Of a stretch of 64,000 nucleotides of DNA, positions 49,886 to 58,964 are shown piece by piece. Under the pieces are notes generated by a model, which was given only the letters and a program-made list of their open reading frames with translations, was not told the DNA's origin and did not search any database. The DNA lies in NCBI RefSeq assembly GCF_037940415.1, contig NZ_CP149798.1, positions 5,055,001-5,119,000 of the forward strand, in the 5' to 3' direction. This DNA comes from Streptomyces sp. f51. Lineage in GTDB: Bacteria; Actinomycetota; Actinomycetes; Streptomycetales; Streptomycetaceae. How positions within the stretch are numbered: position 1 is the first letter of the stretch; each line of letters begins with the position of its first letter. The translations under genes were made by a program, and so were the position numbers.

Positions 49886-50956
49886 GTGACTCCCGTCGAG
49901 CTCTCTCGTACCGTGCTGTGCGCGGTGCGTCGTGCTGTCGACGGGGGGGAGCTGGACGTCTCCGTGCCCGCGAGCGTGGCGGTCGGTCCGCCGGGGCCCG
50001 GTGGGTGCGGGGACTACGCGTCGAACGTCGCGTTGCGGCTGGCCGGGCAGGCGCGCCGGCCGGCCCGGGACGTCGCCGAGGTATTGCGGCCGCACATCGA
50101 GGGTGACCCCGGTGTCGCCGGGGTGACCGTCACCGGACCCGGTTTCCTCAACATCACCCTCGCCGCCGGCGCGTCCGCCGGCCTCGTCGAACAGGTCCTG
50201 GAACAGGGGACGCGCTACGGGTACGGCGACACCCTCGCCGGACAGCTCGTCGAGCTGCGCGTTCCCTATGACACCCGGGCCGAGATCGTCGCCGACGCCC
50301 TCGTACGGATCGTCGCCACCCAGGGCGGACGCGCCGAGGTCCGGCACGCCGAGCCCGTGAACCTCCGGCCCGTGCCCGCGCCCGAGGACCCCGCCCTCCT
50401 CGGACACGACGCCGCCCGCTGGGCGCTGCTCCACCCCGCGGCGCACGACCGGCCCCGGATCAGCGCCGACCACCTTCTCCAGCGCGAGAGCAACCCCCTC
50501 TTCCGCGTCCGGTACGCCCACGCCCGCACCCGGGCCCTGCGCCGCAACGCCGCCACCCTCGGCTACAGCCACAGCCACAGTCACGGGCACAACAGCCAGA
50601 GCCAGAGCCAGAGCCGGGTCGGCGTCCCCGCCGGTACCTCCGGTACAGGTGTCTCCCCGGCCCCCGCGCCCGCCCGCTTCGGCACCACCCCCGCCGAAAC
50701 CGACCTCCTCGCCGCCCTGGCCGACTACCCGCACGCCCTGCGTCTCGCCGCGCGGGACCGGGCGCCCGATCGGGTGGCGCGGCATCTGGTCGTGACCGCG
50801 GACGCCGTTCTCGGTTTCCAGTACACCGTGCTGCCGCTCGGCGACGAGAAACCCTCGGCCGCCCACCGTGCCCGGCTCGCGCTCGCCGAAGCCGCCGGGG
50901 CGGTGCTGGCCGGTGGCCTGTCCCTGCTCGGCATCAGCGCACCCGAATACCTTTGA
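49886..50956 (+). CDS. nrtL: ArgS-related anticodon-binding protein
   Basis: 356 aa from GTG. The N-terminal ~110 residues resemble the additional domain of arginyl-tRNA synthetase (GDYASNVALRLAGQARRPARDVAEVL, GPGFLNITL). The C-terminal part resembles the DALR anticodon-binding domain (ADYPHALRLAARDRAPDRVARHLV, FQYTVLPLGD). The HIGH and KMSK catalytic core is absent, so it cannot charge tRNA by itself. The symbol follows recent naming of such Streptomyces proteins, as I recall. A Ser/His/Gln repeat (HSHSHGHNSQSQSQS) interrupts the linker. The gene precedes lysA in many Streptomyces. Confidence 0.8.
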   Translation: MTPVELSRTVLCAVRRAVDGGELDVSVPASVAVGPPGPGGCGDYASNVALRLAGQARRPARDVAEVLRPHIEGDPGVAGVTVTGPGFLNITLAAGASAGLVEQVLEQGTRYGYGDTLAGQLVELRVPYDTRAEIVADALVRIVATQGGRAEVRHAEPVNLRPVPAPEDPALLGHDAARWALLHPAAHDRPRISADHLLQRESNPLFRVRYAHARTRALRRNAATLGYSHSHSHGHNSQSQSQSRVGVPAGTSGTGVSPAPAPARFGTTPAETDLLAALADYPHALRLAARDRAPDRVARHLVVTADAVLGFQYTVLPLGDEKPSAAHRARLALAEAAGAVLAGGLSLLGISAPEYL

Positions 50957-50978
50957 CGAAGCAGAAAGCACTACAGAC

Positions 50979-52370
50979 ATGAGCCGTTCCGCGCACCCCG
51001 CCGGGCCCCGTCACGCCGACGTCCTCACCGAGGGCCACTACAGCGCACCGCCCGCCGACCTCAACGCCCTCGACCCCAAGGTGTGGTCGCACACCGTGAG
51101 CCGCGGCGAGAACGGTGCCGTCCGCGTCGGCGGGCTCGAAGTCACCGCACTGGCCGAGGAGTTCGGCACTCCGGCGTACTTCCTCGACGAGAGCGACTTC
51201 CGCGAGCGGGCGCGTGCCTGGCGCACCGCGTTCGGGCACGACGCCGACGTCTTCTACGCGGGCAAGGCCTTCCTCTCGCGCGCCGTCGTGCGGTGGCTGC
51301 ACGAGGAGGGGCTCAACCTGGACGTGTGTTCCGGGGGTGAGCTGGCGACGGCCCTGTCCGCCGGGATGCCCGCCGACCGCATCGCCTTCCACGGCAACAA
51401 CAAGTCCACCGACGAGATCCGTACGGCCGTCGAGGCCGGGGTCGGACGGATCGTGCTCGACTCCTTCCAGGAGATCGTGCGGGTCGCCCACATCGCGCAG
51501 TCCCTCGGCAGGCGGCAGCGGGTGCAGATCCGGGTGACGGTGGGCGTCGAGGCGCACACGCACGAGTTCATCGCCACGGCGCACGAGGACCAGAAGTTCG
51601 GGATCGCGCTCGCGGACGGGCAGGCCGCCGAGGCCGTACGCCGGGCCCTCGCGCTCGACGCGCTCGAACTCGTCGGGATCCACTCGCACATCGGCTCGCA
51701 GATCTTCGACATGGCCGGCTTCGAGGTGGCGGCCCGACGGGTGGTCGCGCTGCTGGCCGCCGTGCGGGACGAGCACGGGGTCGAACTGCCCGAGATCGAC
51801 CTCGGCGGCGGCCTCGGCATCGCGTACACCAGTGACGACGACCCCCGTGAGCCGCACGAGATCGCCAAGGCGCTGAGCGAGATCGTGACGCGTGAGTGCG
51901 AGGCCGCGAAGCTGCGTACGCCGCGGATCTCCGTGGAGCCGGGGCGCGCCATCGTCGGCCCGACCGCGTTCACGCTGTACGAGGTGGGCACGATCAAGCC
52001 GCTCGACGGGCTGCGGACCTACGTCTCGGTGGACGGCGGCATGTCCGACAACATCCGCACCGCGCTCTACGACGCCGAGTACAGCGTCGCCCTCGTCTCG
52101 CGCGTCTCCGAGGCCGAGCCGATGCTCGTGCGGGTCGTCGGCAAGCACTGCGAGAGCGGGGACATCGTGGTCAAGGACGCGTTCTTGCCGGCCGATCTGG
52201 CGCCGGGCGACCTGATCGCGGTGCCGGCCACCGGCGCGTACTGCCGGTCCATGGCCAGCAACTACAACCACGCGCTGCGCCCGCCGGTCGTCGCCGTGAG
52301 GGACGGCGCGGCCCGGGTGATCGTCCGCCGCGAGACGGAGGAGGACCTCCTGCGTCTCGACGTCGGGTGA
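50979..52370 (+). CDS. lysA: Diaminopimelate decarboxylase
   Basis: 463 aa. PLP-dependent fold III enzyme that converts meso-diaminopimelate to lysine, the last step of lysine synthesis. Landmarks: PLP lysine in DVFYAGKAF, HGNNKS, GIHSHIGSQ, GGGLGIAY and the C-terminal active-site Cys/Asp in VGKHCESGDI. ATG 50,979 is preceded by a modest ribosome site. Starts the lysA-hom-thrC-thrB aspartate-family cluster. Confidence 0.95.
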   Translation: MSRSAHPAGPRHADVLTEGHYSAPPADLNALDPKVWSHTVSRGENGAVRVGGLEVTALAEEFGTPAYFLDESDFRERARAWRTAFGHDADVFYAGKAFLSRAVVRWLHEEGLNLDVCSGGELATALSAGMPADRIAFHGNNKSTDEIRTAVEAGVGRIVLDSFQEIVRVAHIAQSLGRRQRVQIRVTVGVEAHTHEFIATAHEDQKFGIALADGQAAEAVRRALALDALELVGIHSHIGSQIFDMAGFEVAARRVVALLAAVRDEHGVELPEIDLGGGLGIAYTSDDDPREPHEIAKALSEIVTRECEAAKLRTPRISVEPGRAIVGPTAFTLYEVGTIKPLDGLRTYVSVDGGMSDNIRTALYDAEYSVALVSRVSEAEPMLVRVVGKHCESGDIVVKDAFLPADLAPGDLIAVPATGAYCRSMASNYNHALRPPVVAVRDGAARVIVRRETEEDLLRLDVG

Positions 52371-52549
52371 GGCGCGGGGGCCCGACGGCGGGAGCCCGGA
52401 CCGTCCGGTGCGGAACCGGGCGCAAGATCTCCTGTCGGCACCTTTCAGAAAAATGAAATGGACGTCTCACGATCCGGACGAAGGGTAGAAACTCCCGTCC
52501 GGTGAGTGAGACTGGTCCAACCGAAGACGGTATGAGGAAACGAGGTCGG

Positions 52550-53842
52550 ATGATGCGTACGCGTCCGCTGAAGGTGGCGCTGCTGGGCTGCGGGGTTGTC
52601 GGCTCAGAGGTGGCTCGCATCATGACGACGCACGCCGACGACCTCACGGCCAGGATCGGCGCCCCCGTCGAGCTCGCGGGCGTGGCCGTGCGCCGGCCCT
52701 CCAAGGTGCGCGCGGGCATCGACCCCGCCCTGGTCACCACCGACGCCACCGCCCTCGTCAAACGCGGGGACATCGACGTGGTCGTCGAGGTCATCGGCGG
52801 CATCGAGCCCGCCCGTTCGCTGATCACCACCGCGTTCGAGCACGGCGCCTCCGTCGTCTCCGCGAACAAGGCGCTGCTCGCCCAGGACGGGGCCGCCCTG
52901 CACGCGGCGGCCGAGGAGCACGGCAGGGACCTCTACTACGAGGCCGCCGTCGCCGGCGCCATCCCGCTGATCCGTCCGCTGCGCGAGTCCCTCGCCGGCG
53001 ACAAGATCAACCGGGTCATGGGCATCGTCAACGGCACCACCAACTTCATCCTCGACAAGATGGACTCCACGGGGGCGGGCTATCAGGAGGCCCTCGACGA
53101 GGCCACCGCGCTCGGGTACGCCGAGGCCGACCCCACCGCCGACGTCGAGGCCTTCGACGCGGCCGCCAAGGCCGCCATCCTCGCCGGGATCGCCTTCCAC
53201 ACGCGGGTGCGCCTCGACGACGTCTACCGCGAGGGCATGACCGAGGTCACCGCCGCCGACTTCGCCTCGGCGAAGGGCATGGGCTGCACCATCAAGCTGC
53301 TCGCCCTGTGCGAGCGGGCCGCCGACGGGGGCTCGGTGACGGCGCGCGTCCATCCCGCGATGATTCCGCTGACCCACCCGCTCGCCTCCGTGCGCGGCGC
53401 GTACAACGCCGTGTTCGTCGAGTCGGAGGCCGCCGGCCAGCTCATGTTCTACGGGCCGGGCGCCGGCGGCGCCCCCACCGCGTCCGCCGTCCTCGGCGAC
53501 CTGGTGGCCGTCTGCCGCAACAAGCTCGGCGGGTCCACGGGCCCCGGCGACTCGGCGTACACCCAGCTGCCCGTCTCGCCCATGGGCGAGGTCGTCACGC
53601 GGTACCACATCAGCCTCGACGTGGCCGACAAGCCAGGTGTCCTCGCCCAGGTCGCCACCGTCTTCGCCGAGCACGGGGTGTCCATCGACACCGTGCGCCA
53701 GTCGGGCAAGGACGGCGAGGCCTCCCTCGTCGTCGTCACCCATCGAGCGTCCGACGCGTCCCTCGCCGGGACGGTCGAGGCGTTGCGCGGCCTCGACACC
53801 GTGCGGGGCGTCTCCAGCATCATGCGGGTTGAAGGGGAGTAA
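52550..53842 (+). CDS. hom: Homoserine dehydrogenase
   Basis: 430 aa; ATG 52,550 chosen (MMRTRPLKVALLGCGVVGSEV), giving the normal start just before the NAD(P)-binding GxGxxG. The catalytic region has NGTTNFIL and the Lys/Glu-rich active site around ATALGYAEADPTADVE; the C-terminal ACT domain (YHISLDVADKPGVLAQVA) senses threonine. Converts aspartate semialdehyde to homoserine. The stop is 6 bases before thrC, so they form an operon. A 180-base leader precedes it. Confidence 0.95.
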   Translation: MMRTRPLKVALLGCGVVGSEVARIMTTHADDLTARIGAPVELAGVAVRRPSKVRAGIDPALVTTDATALVKRGDIDVVVEVIGGIEPARSLITTAFEHGASVVSANKALLAQDGAALHAAAEEHGRDLYYEAAVAGAIPLIRPLRESLAGDKINRVMGIVNGTTNFILDKMDSTGAGYQEALDEATALGYAEADPTADVEAFDAAAKAAILAGIAFHTRVRLDDVYREGMTEVTAADFASAKGMGCTIKLLALCERAADGGSVTARVHPAMIPLTHPLASVRGAYNAVFVESEAAGQLMFYGPGAGGAPTASAVLGDLVAVCRNKLGGSTGPGDSAYTQLPVSPMGEVVTRYHISLDVADKPGVLAQVATVFAEHGVSIDTVRQSGKDGEASLVVVTHRASDASLAGTVEALRGLDTVRGVSSIMRVEGE

Positions 53843-53848
53843 CGAGCA

Positions 53849-54907
53849 ATGACCCACCAGTGGCGCGGAATCATCGAGGAGTACCGGGACCGGCTTCCGG
53901 TGTCCGACAGCACGCCGGTCGTGTCGCTCCGCGAGGGCGGTACGCCGCTCGTGCCCGCGCAGGTGCTCTCCGAGCGCACGGGCTGCGAGGTCCACCTCAA
54001 GGTGGAGGGCGCCAACCCGACCGGCTCCTTCAAGGACCGCGGGATGACGATGGCCATCACGCGGGCGAAGGAGGAGGGCGCGAAGGCCGTCATCTGCGCC
54101 TCAACCGGCAACACCTCGGCGAGCGCCGCCGCCTACGCCGTACGGGCCGGGATGGTGTGTGCCGTCCTGGTGCCGCGGGGCAAGATCGCGCTCGGCAAGA
54201 TGGGCCAGGCCCTCGTGCACGGCGCCAAGATCCTCCAGGTCGACGGCAACTTCGACGACTGCCTGACGCTGGCGCGCTCGCTGTCCGACAACTACCCGGT
54301 GGCGCTGGTCAATTCGGTGAACCCGGTGCGTATCGAGGGCCAGAAGACCGCTGCCTTCGAGATCGTGGACATGCTCGGCGACGCGCCCGACATCCATGTC
54401 CTTCCGGTGGGCAACGCGGGCAACATCACCGCGTACTGGAAGGGGTACACGGAGTACGCCGCCGACGGCGTGGCCGCGAAGACCCCGCGCATGTGGGGGT
54501 TCCAGGCGTCCGGCTCCGCGCCCATCGTGCGCGGCGAGATCGTCAAGGACCCGTCGACCATCGCCACCGCGATCCGGATCGGCAACCCGGCCTCCTGGCA
54601 GTTCGCGCTGGCCGCGCGGGACGAGTCGGGCGGCTTCATCGACGAGGTGACGGACCGTGAGATCCTGCGCGCCTACCGGCTGTTGGCCGCGCAGGAGGGT
54701 GTCTTCGTCGAGCCCGCGTCCGCCGCGTCCGTCGCCGGTCTGCTGAAGGCCGCCGAGCAGGGCAAGGTCGACCCGGGCCAGCGCATCGTCTGCACCGTCA
54801 CCGGAAACGGTCTCAAGGACCCCGACTGGGCCGTCGCGGGAGCTCCGCAGCCGGTCACGGTCCCGGTGGACGCGGCGACGGCGGCGGAGCGGCTCGGTCT
54901 GGCCTAG
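53849..54907 (+). CDS. thrC: Threonine synthase
   Basis: 352 aa. PLP enzyme of fold II that turns O-phosphohomoserine into threonine. PLP lysine in NPTGSFKDRGM, phosphate loop in STGNTSASAAAYA, and PVGNAGNITAYWKGY. Length fits the short bacterial class. Directly behind hom. Confidence 0.95.
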   Translation: MTHQWRGIIEEYRDRLPVSDSTPVVSLREGGTPLVPAQVLSERTGCEVHLKVEGANPTGSFKDRGMTMAITRAKEEGAKAVICASTGNTSASAAAYAVRAGMVCAVLVPRGKIALGKMGQALVHGAKILQVDGNFDDCLTLARSLSDNYPVALVNSVNPVRIEGQKTAAFEIVDMLGDAPDIHVLPVGNAGNITAYWKGYTEYAADGVAAKTPRMWGFQASGSAPIVRGEIVKDPSTIATAIRIGNPASWQFALAARDESGGFIDEVTDREILRAYRLLAAQEGVFVEPASAASVAGLLKAAEQGKVDPGQRIVCTVTGNGLKDPDWAVAGAPQPVTVPVDAATAAERLGLA

Positions 54908-55413
54908 GCGCCGGGGCTTCGTCCGGCCCGGCTTCACACCGGTCCGGCCGCCGGCGTGAAGTCGGGCCGACAACGGCCTGATTCCGCCGGGCGGGGCATC
55001 CGGGGCGCACCCGCCGTACGGACGCGCAGCAGCCGTACGGGGCCCACCGGTCCCGTACGGACGCGACCGGTCCCGTACGGGGCCCGCGGGAGCCGTGCGA
55101 ACGGGGGAACTCGCCGTGAGCGGACGGGAAACCGCCGGAAAGGCGACGGGAACCGTCCGTTCGTGGGGTCATCCCCATGTCGACCCGACAGGGGGTGCAC
55201 GAGGGGCTTACGACACGCATCGTGCGCCTCCTGTGCGCCCTATGTCGCCACAGAACCTTCCTTCGATAGGCTGTACCGAACCCGCCCGCCGCATATGCCG
55301 CGGTGTCGCGCGGTCATCGCGGACCCCGGGTCCACGTGCCCGTCCGTCGTGGTTCATCTCGCAGTTCCTCGAAAATCTCGTACATCACGCAGCTCAAGGA
55401 GAGTCATCGAGCG
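54908..55413. promoter_or_regulatory. Region between thrC and thrB with CCGTACGG array
   Basis: About 500 bases without a gene. CCGTACGG occurs at 55,014, 55,033, 55,053 and 55,073, spaced 19-20 bases (about two helix turns). An AT-richer stretch before 55,414 should carry the thrB promoter. Confidence 0.5.
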
Positions 55414-56343
55414 ATGGCCGGTCCAGCGTTCCGCGCCGCCGCCGTCCGGGTGCGCGTCCCCGCCACCAGTGCCAACCTCGGCCCGGGTTTCGACGCCTTC
55501 GGCCTGTCACTGGGGCTCTACGACGACGTGGTCGTCCGGGTGGCCGACTCAGGACTGCACATCGACATCGCGGGTGAGGGCAGCGAGACGCTGCCGCGCG
55601 ACGAGAAGCATCTCCTCGTACGTTCCCTGCGCACCGCCTTCGACCTGCTCGGCGGACAGCCGCGCGGCCTGGAGATCGTGTGCGCCAACCGCATCCCGCA
55701 CGGCCGGGGCCTCGGCTCCTCGTCGGCCGCCATCTGCGCCGGCATCGTCGCCGCCCGCGCGGTGACGATAGGCGGGGACAGCAGGCTCGACGACACCGCC
55801 CTCCTGGAGCTCGCGACCGAGATCGAGGGACACCCCGACAACGTCGCGGCCTGTCTGCTCGGCGGATTCACGCTCTCCTGGATGGAGTCGGGCGCCGCGC
55901 GCGCCATCAGGATGGACCCCGCGGACTCCATCGTTCCGGTGGTCTTCGTCCCCGGAAAGCCCGTCCTCACCGAGACCGCGCGCGGTCTGCTGCCGCGCAC
56001 CGTCCCGCACGTCGACGCCGCCGCCAACGCGGGCCGCGCCGCCCTGCTCGTCGAGGCGCTGACCCGTCGCCCCGAGCTGCTGCTGCCCGCCACCGAGGAC
56101 CGGCTGCACCAGGAGTACCGCGCCCCGGCGATGCCCGAGAGCGCCGCTCTCGTGGAGCGCCTGCGCGCCGACGGCATCCCGGCCGTGATCTCCGGCGCGG
56201 GCCCCACCGTCCTCGCGCTCGCGGACCGCGCGTCGGCCGACAAGGTGGCCGATCTCGCAGGTCAGGGCTGGGCGGCCAACCGTCTGGACCTCGATGCGCA
56301 GGGGGCGTGCGTGCTGCCCCTCGCACCCGTCGAGGTCGATTGA
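55414..56343 (+). CDS. thrB: Homoserine kinase
   Basis: 309 aa from ATG 55,414 with an AAGGAGA ribosome site; an upstream in-frame ATG at 55,303 has no good site. GHMP kinase: VPATSANLGPGFDAFG at the start, ATP loop PHGRGLGSSSAAI, and the C-terminal SGAGPTVLAL. Phosphorylates homoserine for ThrC. Confidence 0.95.
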   Translation: MAGPAFRAAAVRVRVPATSANLGPGFDAFGLSLGLYDDVVVRVADSGLHIDIAGEGSETLPRDEKHLLVRSLRTAFDLLGGQPRGLEIVCANRIPHGRGLGSSSAAICAGIVAARAVTIGGDSRLDDTALLELATEIEGHPDNVAACLLGGFTLSWMESGAARAIRMDPADSIVPVVFVPGKPVLTETARGLLPRTVPHVDAAANAGRAALLVEALTRRPELLLPATEDRLHQEYRAPAMPESAALVERLRADGIPAVISGAGPTVLALADRASADKVADLAGQGWAANRLDLDAQGACVLPLAPVEVD

Positions 56344-56731
56344 CGACGCACGGTTGCCGGATTTGGAGAGGGGGAATGTTTGTTGGATCCGGTAGTGTTA
56401 ACCTCAAGTCTGCACCCGACCCCACCATGGCGAGGTGCTTCGCGTCCCTGTCCGGGACACCCATTCTTCCGGGAGCCTCCCAAACTGCTACGTGCCTTGC
56501 ATTGGGTGCTATGCGCTGAGCAGTGCTGAGCACGCTCCGGAACCGGCGTGACCGAGCCGATGACACCGAACCTCAGTGCCACGGCTCAGGAATCGTCATC
56601 ACCAGCAATGTCTTCCGCCGCTTTGGCGGACCACCGCCCCGGCACGGTCCACACAGCAAGGGCCAATGCCGGACAGCACAACCGGTCGCCGAGCCAGACA
56701 GGCCGACGTCCGCTCCAGGGAAGGACCCTTC
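56344..56731 (+). promoter_or_regulatory. Long leader region of rho
   Basis: About 390 bases without a gene before rho. TAGTGTTAAC near 56,394 is AT-rich against its surroundings and a likely -10 region. A long leader is common for rho genes, which often control themselves by early termination. Confidence 0.5.
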
Positions 56732-58786
56732 GTGAGCGACACCACCGATCTGATGGGCGCACGTGTCGAGGAGACCGCTGCCGCGCCCGCCACGGACGCC
56801 TCCGCGCCTGCCACCGGTGCCGGCTCCAGGCGACGCCGCGGTACCGGCCTCGAGGGCATGGTGCTGGCCGAGCTCCAGCAGGTCGCATCCGGCCTCGGCA
56901 TCAGGGGCACCGCGCGGATGCGCAAGAGCCAGCTGATCGAGGTCATCAAGGAGGCCCAGGCCGGCGGCGGCGCTCCCGCCAAGACGGCGCCGGACGCCGC
57001 CGAGACCAAGCCGAAGCGCCGGACCACCTCGAAGGCCCGTACGGGTGACGAGGCCGCCGCCCCGGCCGTCGACAAGGCCGAGAAGGCCGCCGAGAAGGCT
57101 GTCTCCCAGCAGCAGATCGAGATCCCCGGCCAGCCGGCCGGCGGCCCCTCCCGCGCGAGCGAGGCCGAGCGTGAGGCCGACCGCGGGGGAGACGACGCCC
57201 CCGCCGAGCGCCGCCGTCGCCGTGCCACCGCCGAGGCGGGCAGCCCCGAGACGGTCGCCGCCGAGGCGAAGAACGAGACGCAGGGCGACGCCGAGGGCGC
57301 CGACGGCCGTCGCGAGCGCCGTGACCGCCGCGACCGCGACCGTGGCGGCCGCGACCGCCGCCCGAACAAGGGCGACGAGCAGCAGGGCGGCCAGGGCGCC
57401 GGCCAGCAGCGTCCCGAGCGGCAGGAACGTCAGGAGCGCCAGGACCGTCAGCAGCAGGGCGGTGGCCGTCAGGACCGCCAGCAGCCGCGTGACAACGCCC
57501 CCCGTGACAACGGCCCGCGTGACAACGGACCGCAGGACGACGACGACTTCGAGGGCGGCCGCCGTGGCCGTCGGGGCCGTTACCGGGACCGCCGTGGCCG
57601 TCGCGGACGCGACGAGATCGCCGAGCCGCAGGTCGCCGACGACGACGTGCTGATCCCCGTCGCGGGCATCCTCGACATCCTCGACAACTACGCGTTCATC
57701 CGTACGTCGGGCTACCTGCCGGGTCCCAACGACGTGTACGTCTCCCTGGCCCAGGTCCGCAAGAACGGTCTGCGCAAGGGTGACCACGTCACCGGCGCGG
57801 TCCGTCAGCCCAAGGACGGCGAGCGCCGCGAGAAGTTCAACGCGCTCGTGCGCCTGGACTCCACCAACGGCATGGCGCCCGACTCGGGCCGCGGCCGGCC
57901 GGAGTTCAACAAGCTCACGCCGCTGTACCCGCAGGACAGGCTCCGTCTGGAGACCGACCCGGGTGTGCTGACGACCCGCATCATCGACCTCGTCGCGCCG
58001 ATCGGCAAGGGCCAGCGCGGTCTGATCGTGGCCCCGCCGAAGACCGGCAAGACCATGATCATGCAGGCGATCGCCAACGCGATCACGCACAACAACCCCG
58101 AGTGCCACCTGATGGTCGTCCTGGTCGACGAGCGTCCGGAAGAGGTCACCGACATGCAGCGGTCGGTCAAGGGCGAGGTCATCTCCTCGACCTTCGACCG
58201 TCCGGCCGAGGACCACACCACGGTCGCCGAGCTCGCCATCGAGCGCGCCAAGCGTCTGGTGGAGCTGGGCCACGACGTCGTCGTGCTGCTCGACTCGATC
58301 ACCCGTCTGGGCCGCGCGTACAACCTCGCCGCCCCGGCCTCCGGCCGCATCCTGTCCGGTGGTGTCGACTCGACCGCGCTGTACCCGCCGAAGCGCTTCT
58401 TCGGTGCCGCGCGCAACATCGAGGACGGCGGCTCGCTGACGATCCTGGCCACCGCGCTCGTCGACACCGGCTCGCGCATGGACGAGGTCATCTTCGAGGA
58501 GTTCAAGGGCACCGGCAACGCCGAGCTCAAGCTGGACCGGAAGCTGGCCGACAAGCGCGTCTTCCCGGCGGTGGACGTCGACGCGTCCGGTACCCGCAAG
58601 GAAGAGCTCCTGCTCGGCAGCGACGAGCTCGCCATCACCTGGAAGCTGCGTCGCGTGCTCCACGCGCTCGACCAGCAGCAGGCGATCGAGCTGCTGCTCG
58701 ACAAGATGAAGCAGACGAAGTCGAACGCCGAGTTCCTGCTCCAGATCCAGAAGACCACGCCGTCGCCGGGCAACGGCAACGACTGA
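56732..58786 (+). CDS. rho: Transcription termination factor Rho
   Basis: 684 aa from GTG 56,732 (GGGAAGGA ribosome site). Residues ~45-75 form the Rho N-terminal helical domain. A long insertion rich in Arg, Asp, Gln, Gly and Asn follows (to ~residue 300), typical of actinobacteria. The RNA-binding fold has YAFIRTSGYLPGPNDVYVS. Then come the ATPase motifs PPKTGKT (Walker A), VVVLLDSITR (Walker B) and the C-terminal EFKGTGNAEL. RNA-dependent ATPase that ends transcription. Confidence 0.96.
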   Translation: MSDTTDLMGARVEETAAAPATDASAPATGAGSRRRRGTGLEGMVLAELQQVASGLGIRGTARMRKSQLIEVIKEAQAGGGAPAKTAPDAAETKPKRRTTSKARTGDEAAAPAVDKAEKAAEKAVSQQQIEIPGQPAGGPSRASEAEREADRGGDDAPAERRRRRATAEAGSPETVAAEAKNETQGDAEGADGRRERRDRRDRDRGGRDRRPNKGDEQQGGQGAGQQRPERQERQERQDRQQQGGGRQDRQQPRDNAPRDNGPRDNGPQDDDDFEGGRRGRRGRYRDRRGRRGRDEIAEPQVADDDVLIPVAGILDILDNYAFIRTSGYLPGPNDVYVSLAQVRKNGLRKGDHVTGAVRQPKDGERREKFNALVRLDSTNGMAPDSGRGRPEFNKLTPLYPQDRLRLETDPGVLTTRIIDLVAPIGKGQRGLIVAPPKTGKTMIMQAIANAITHNNPECHLMVVLVDERPEEVTDMQRSVKGEVISSTFDRPAEDHTTVAELAIERAKRLVELGHDVVVLLDSITRLGRAYNLAAPASGRILSGGVDSTALYPPKRFFGAARNIEDGGSLTILATALVDTGSRMDEVIFEEFKGTGNAELKLDRKLADKRVFPAVDVDASGTRKEELLLGSDELAITWKLRRVLHALDQQQAIELLLDKMKQTKSNAEFLLQIQKTTPSPGNGND

Positions 58787-58839
58787 TCTCCTCGCGTCCC
58801 CGGTCCTCGACGACCGGGATTCGCAGGGCGGAACCGCAA

Positions 58840-58878
58840 AGGGCCGCCCCCGTCACCCTGGGTGACGGGGGCGGCCCT
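58840..58878 (+). terminator. Strong terminator after rho
   Basis: AGGGCCGCCCCCGTCACC (58,840-58,857) pairs perfectly with GGTGACGGGGGCGGCCCT (58,861-58,878), loop CTG. Confidence 0.9.
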
Positions 58879-58964
58879 CTGCGCTGTCCGGGACACGTGT
58901 ACGATCGCGCCTTCGAACTTCTGCTGAACCAGATCTGAACTCTTATCTCTGAGGGGGGACTTGA

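Noticed and set aside
56573..58663. Minus-strand open frame of 696 codons opposite rho
   Set aside because: Antisense shadow of rho; low-complexity Leu/Gly/Val product caused by GC-rich third positions.
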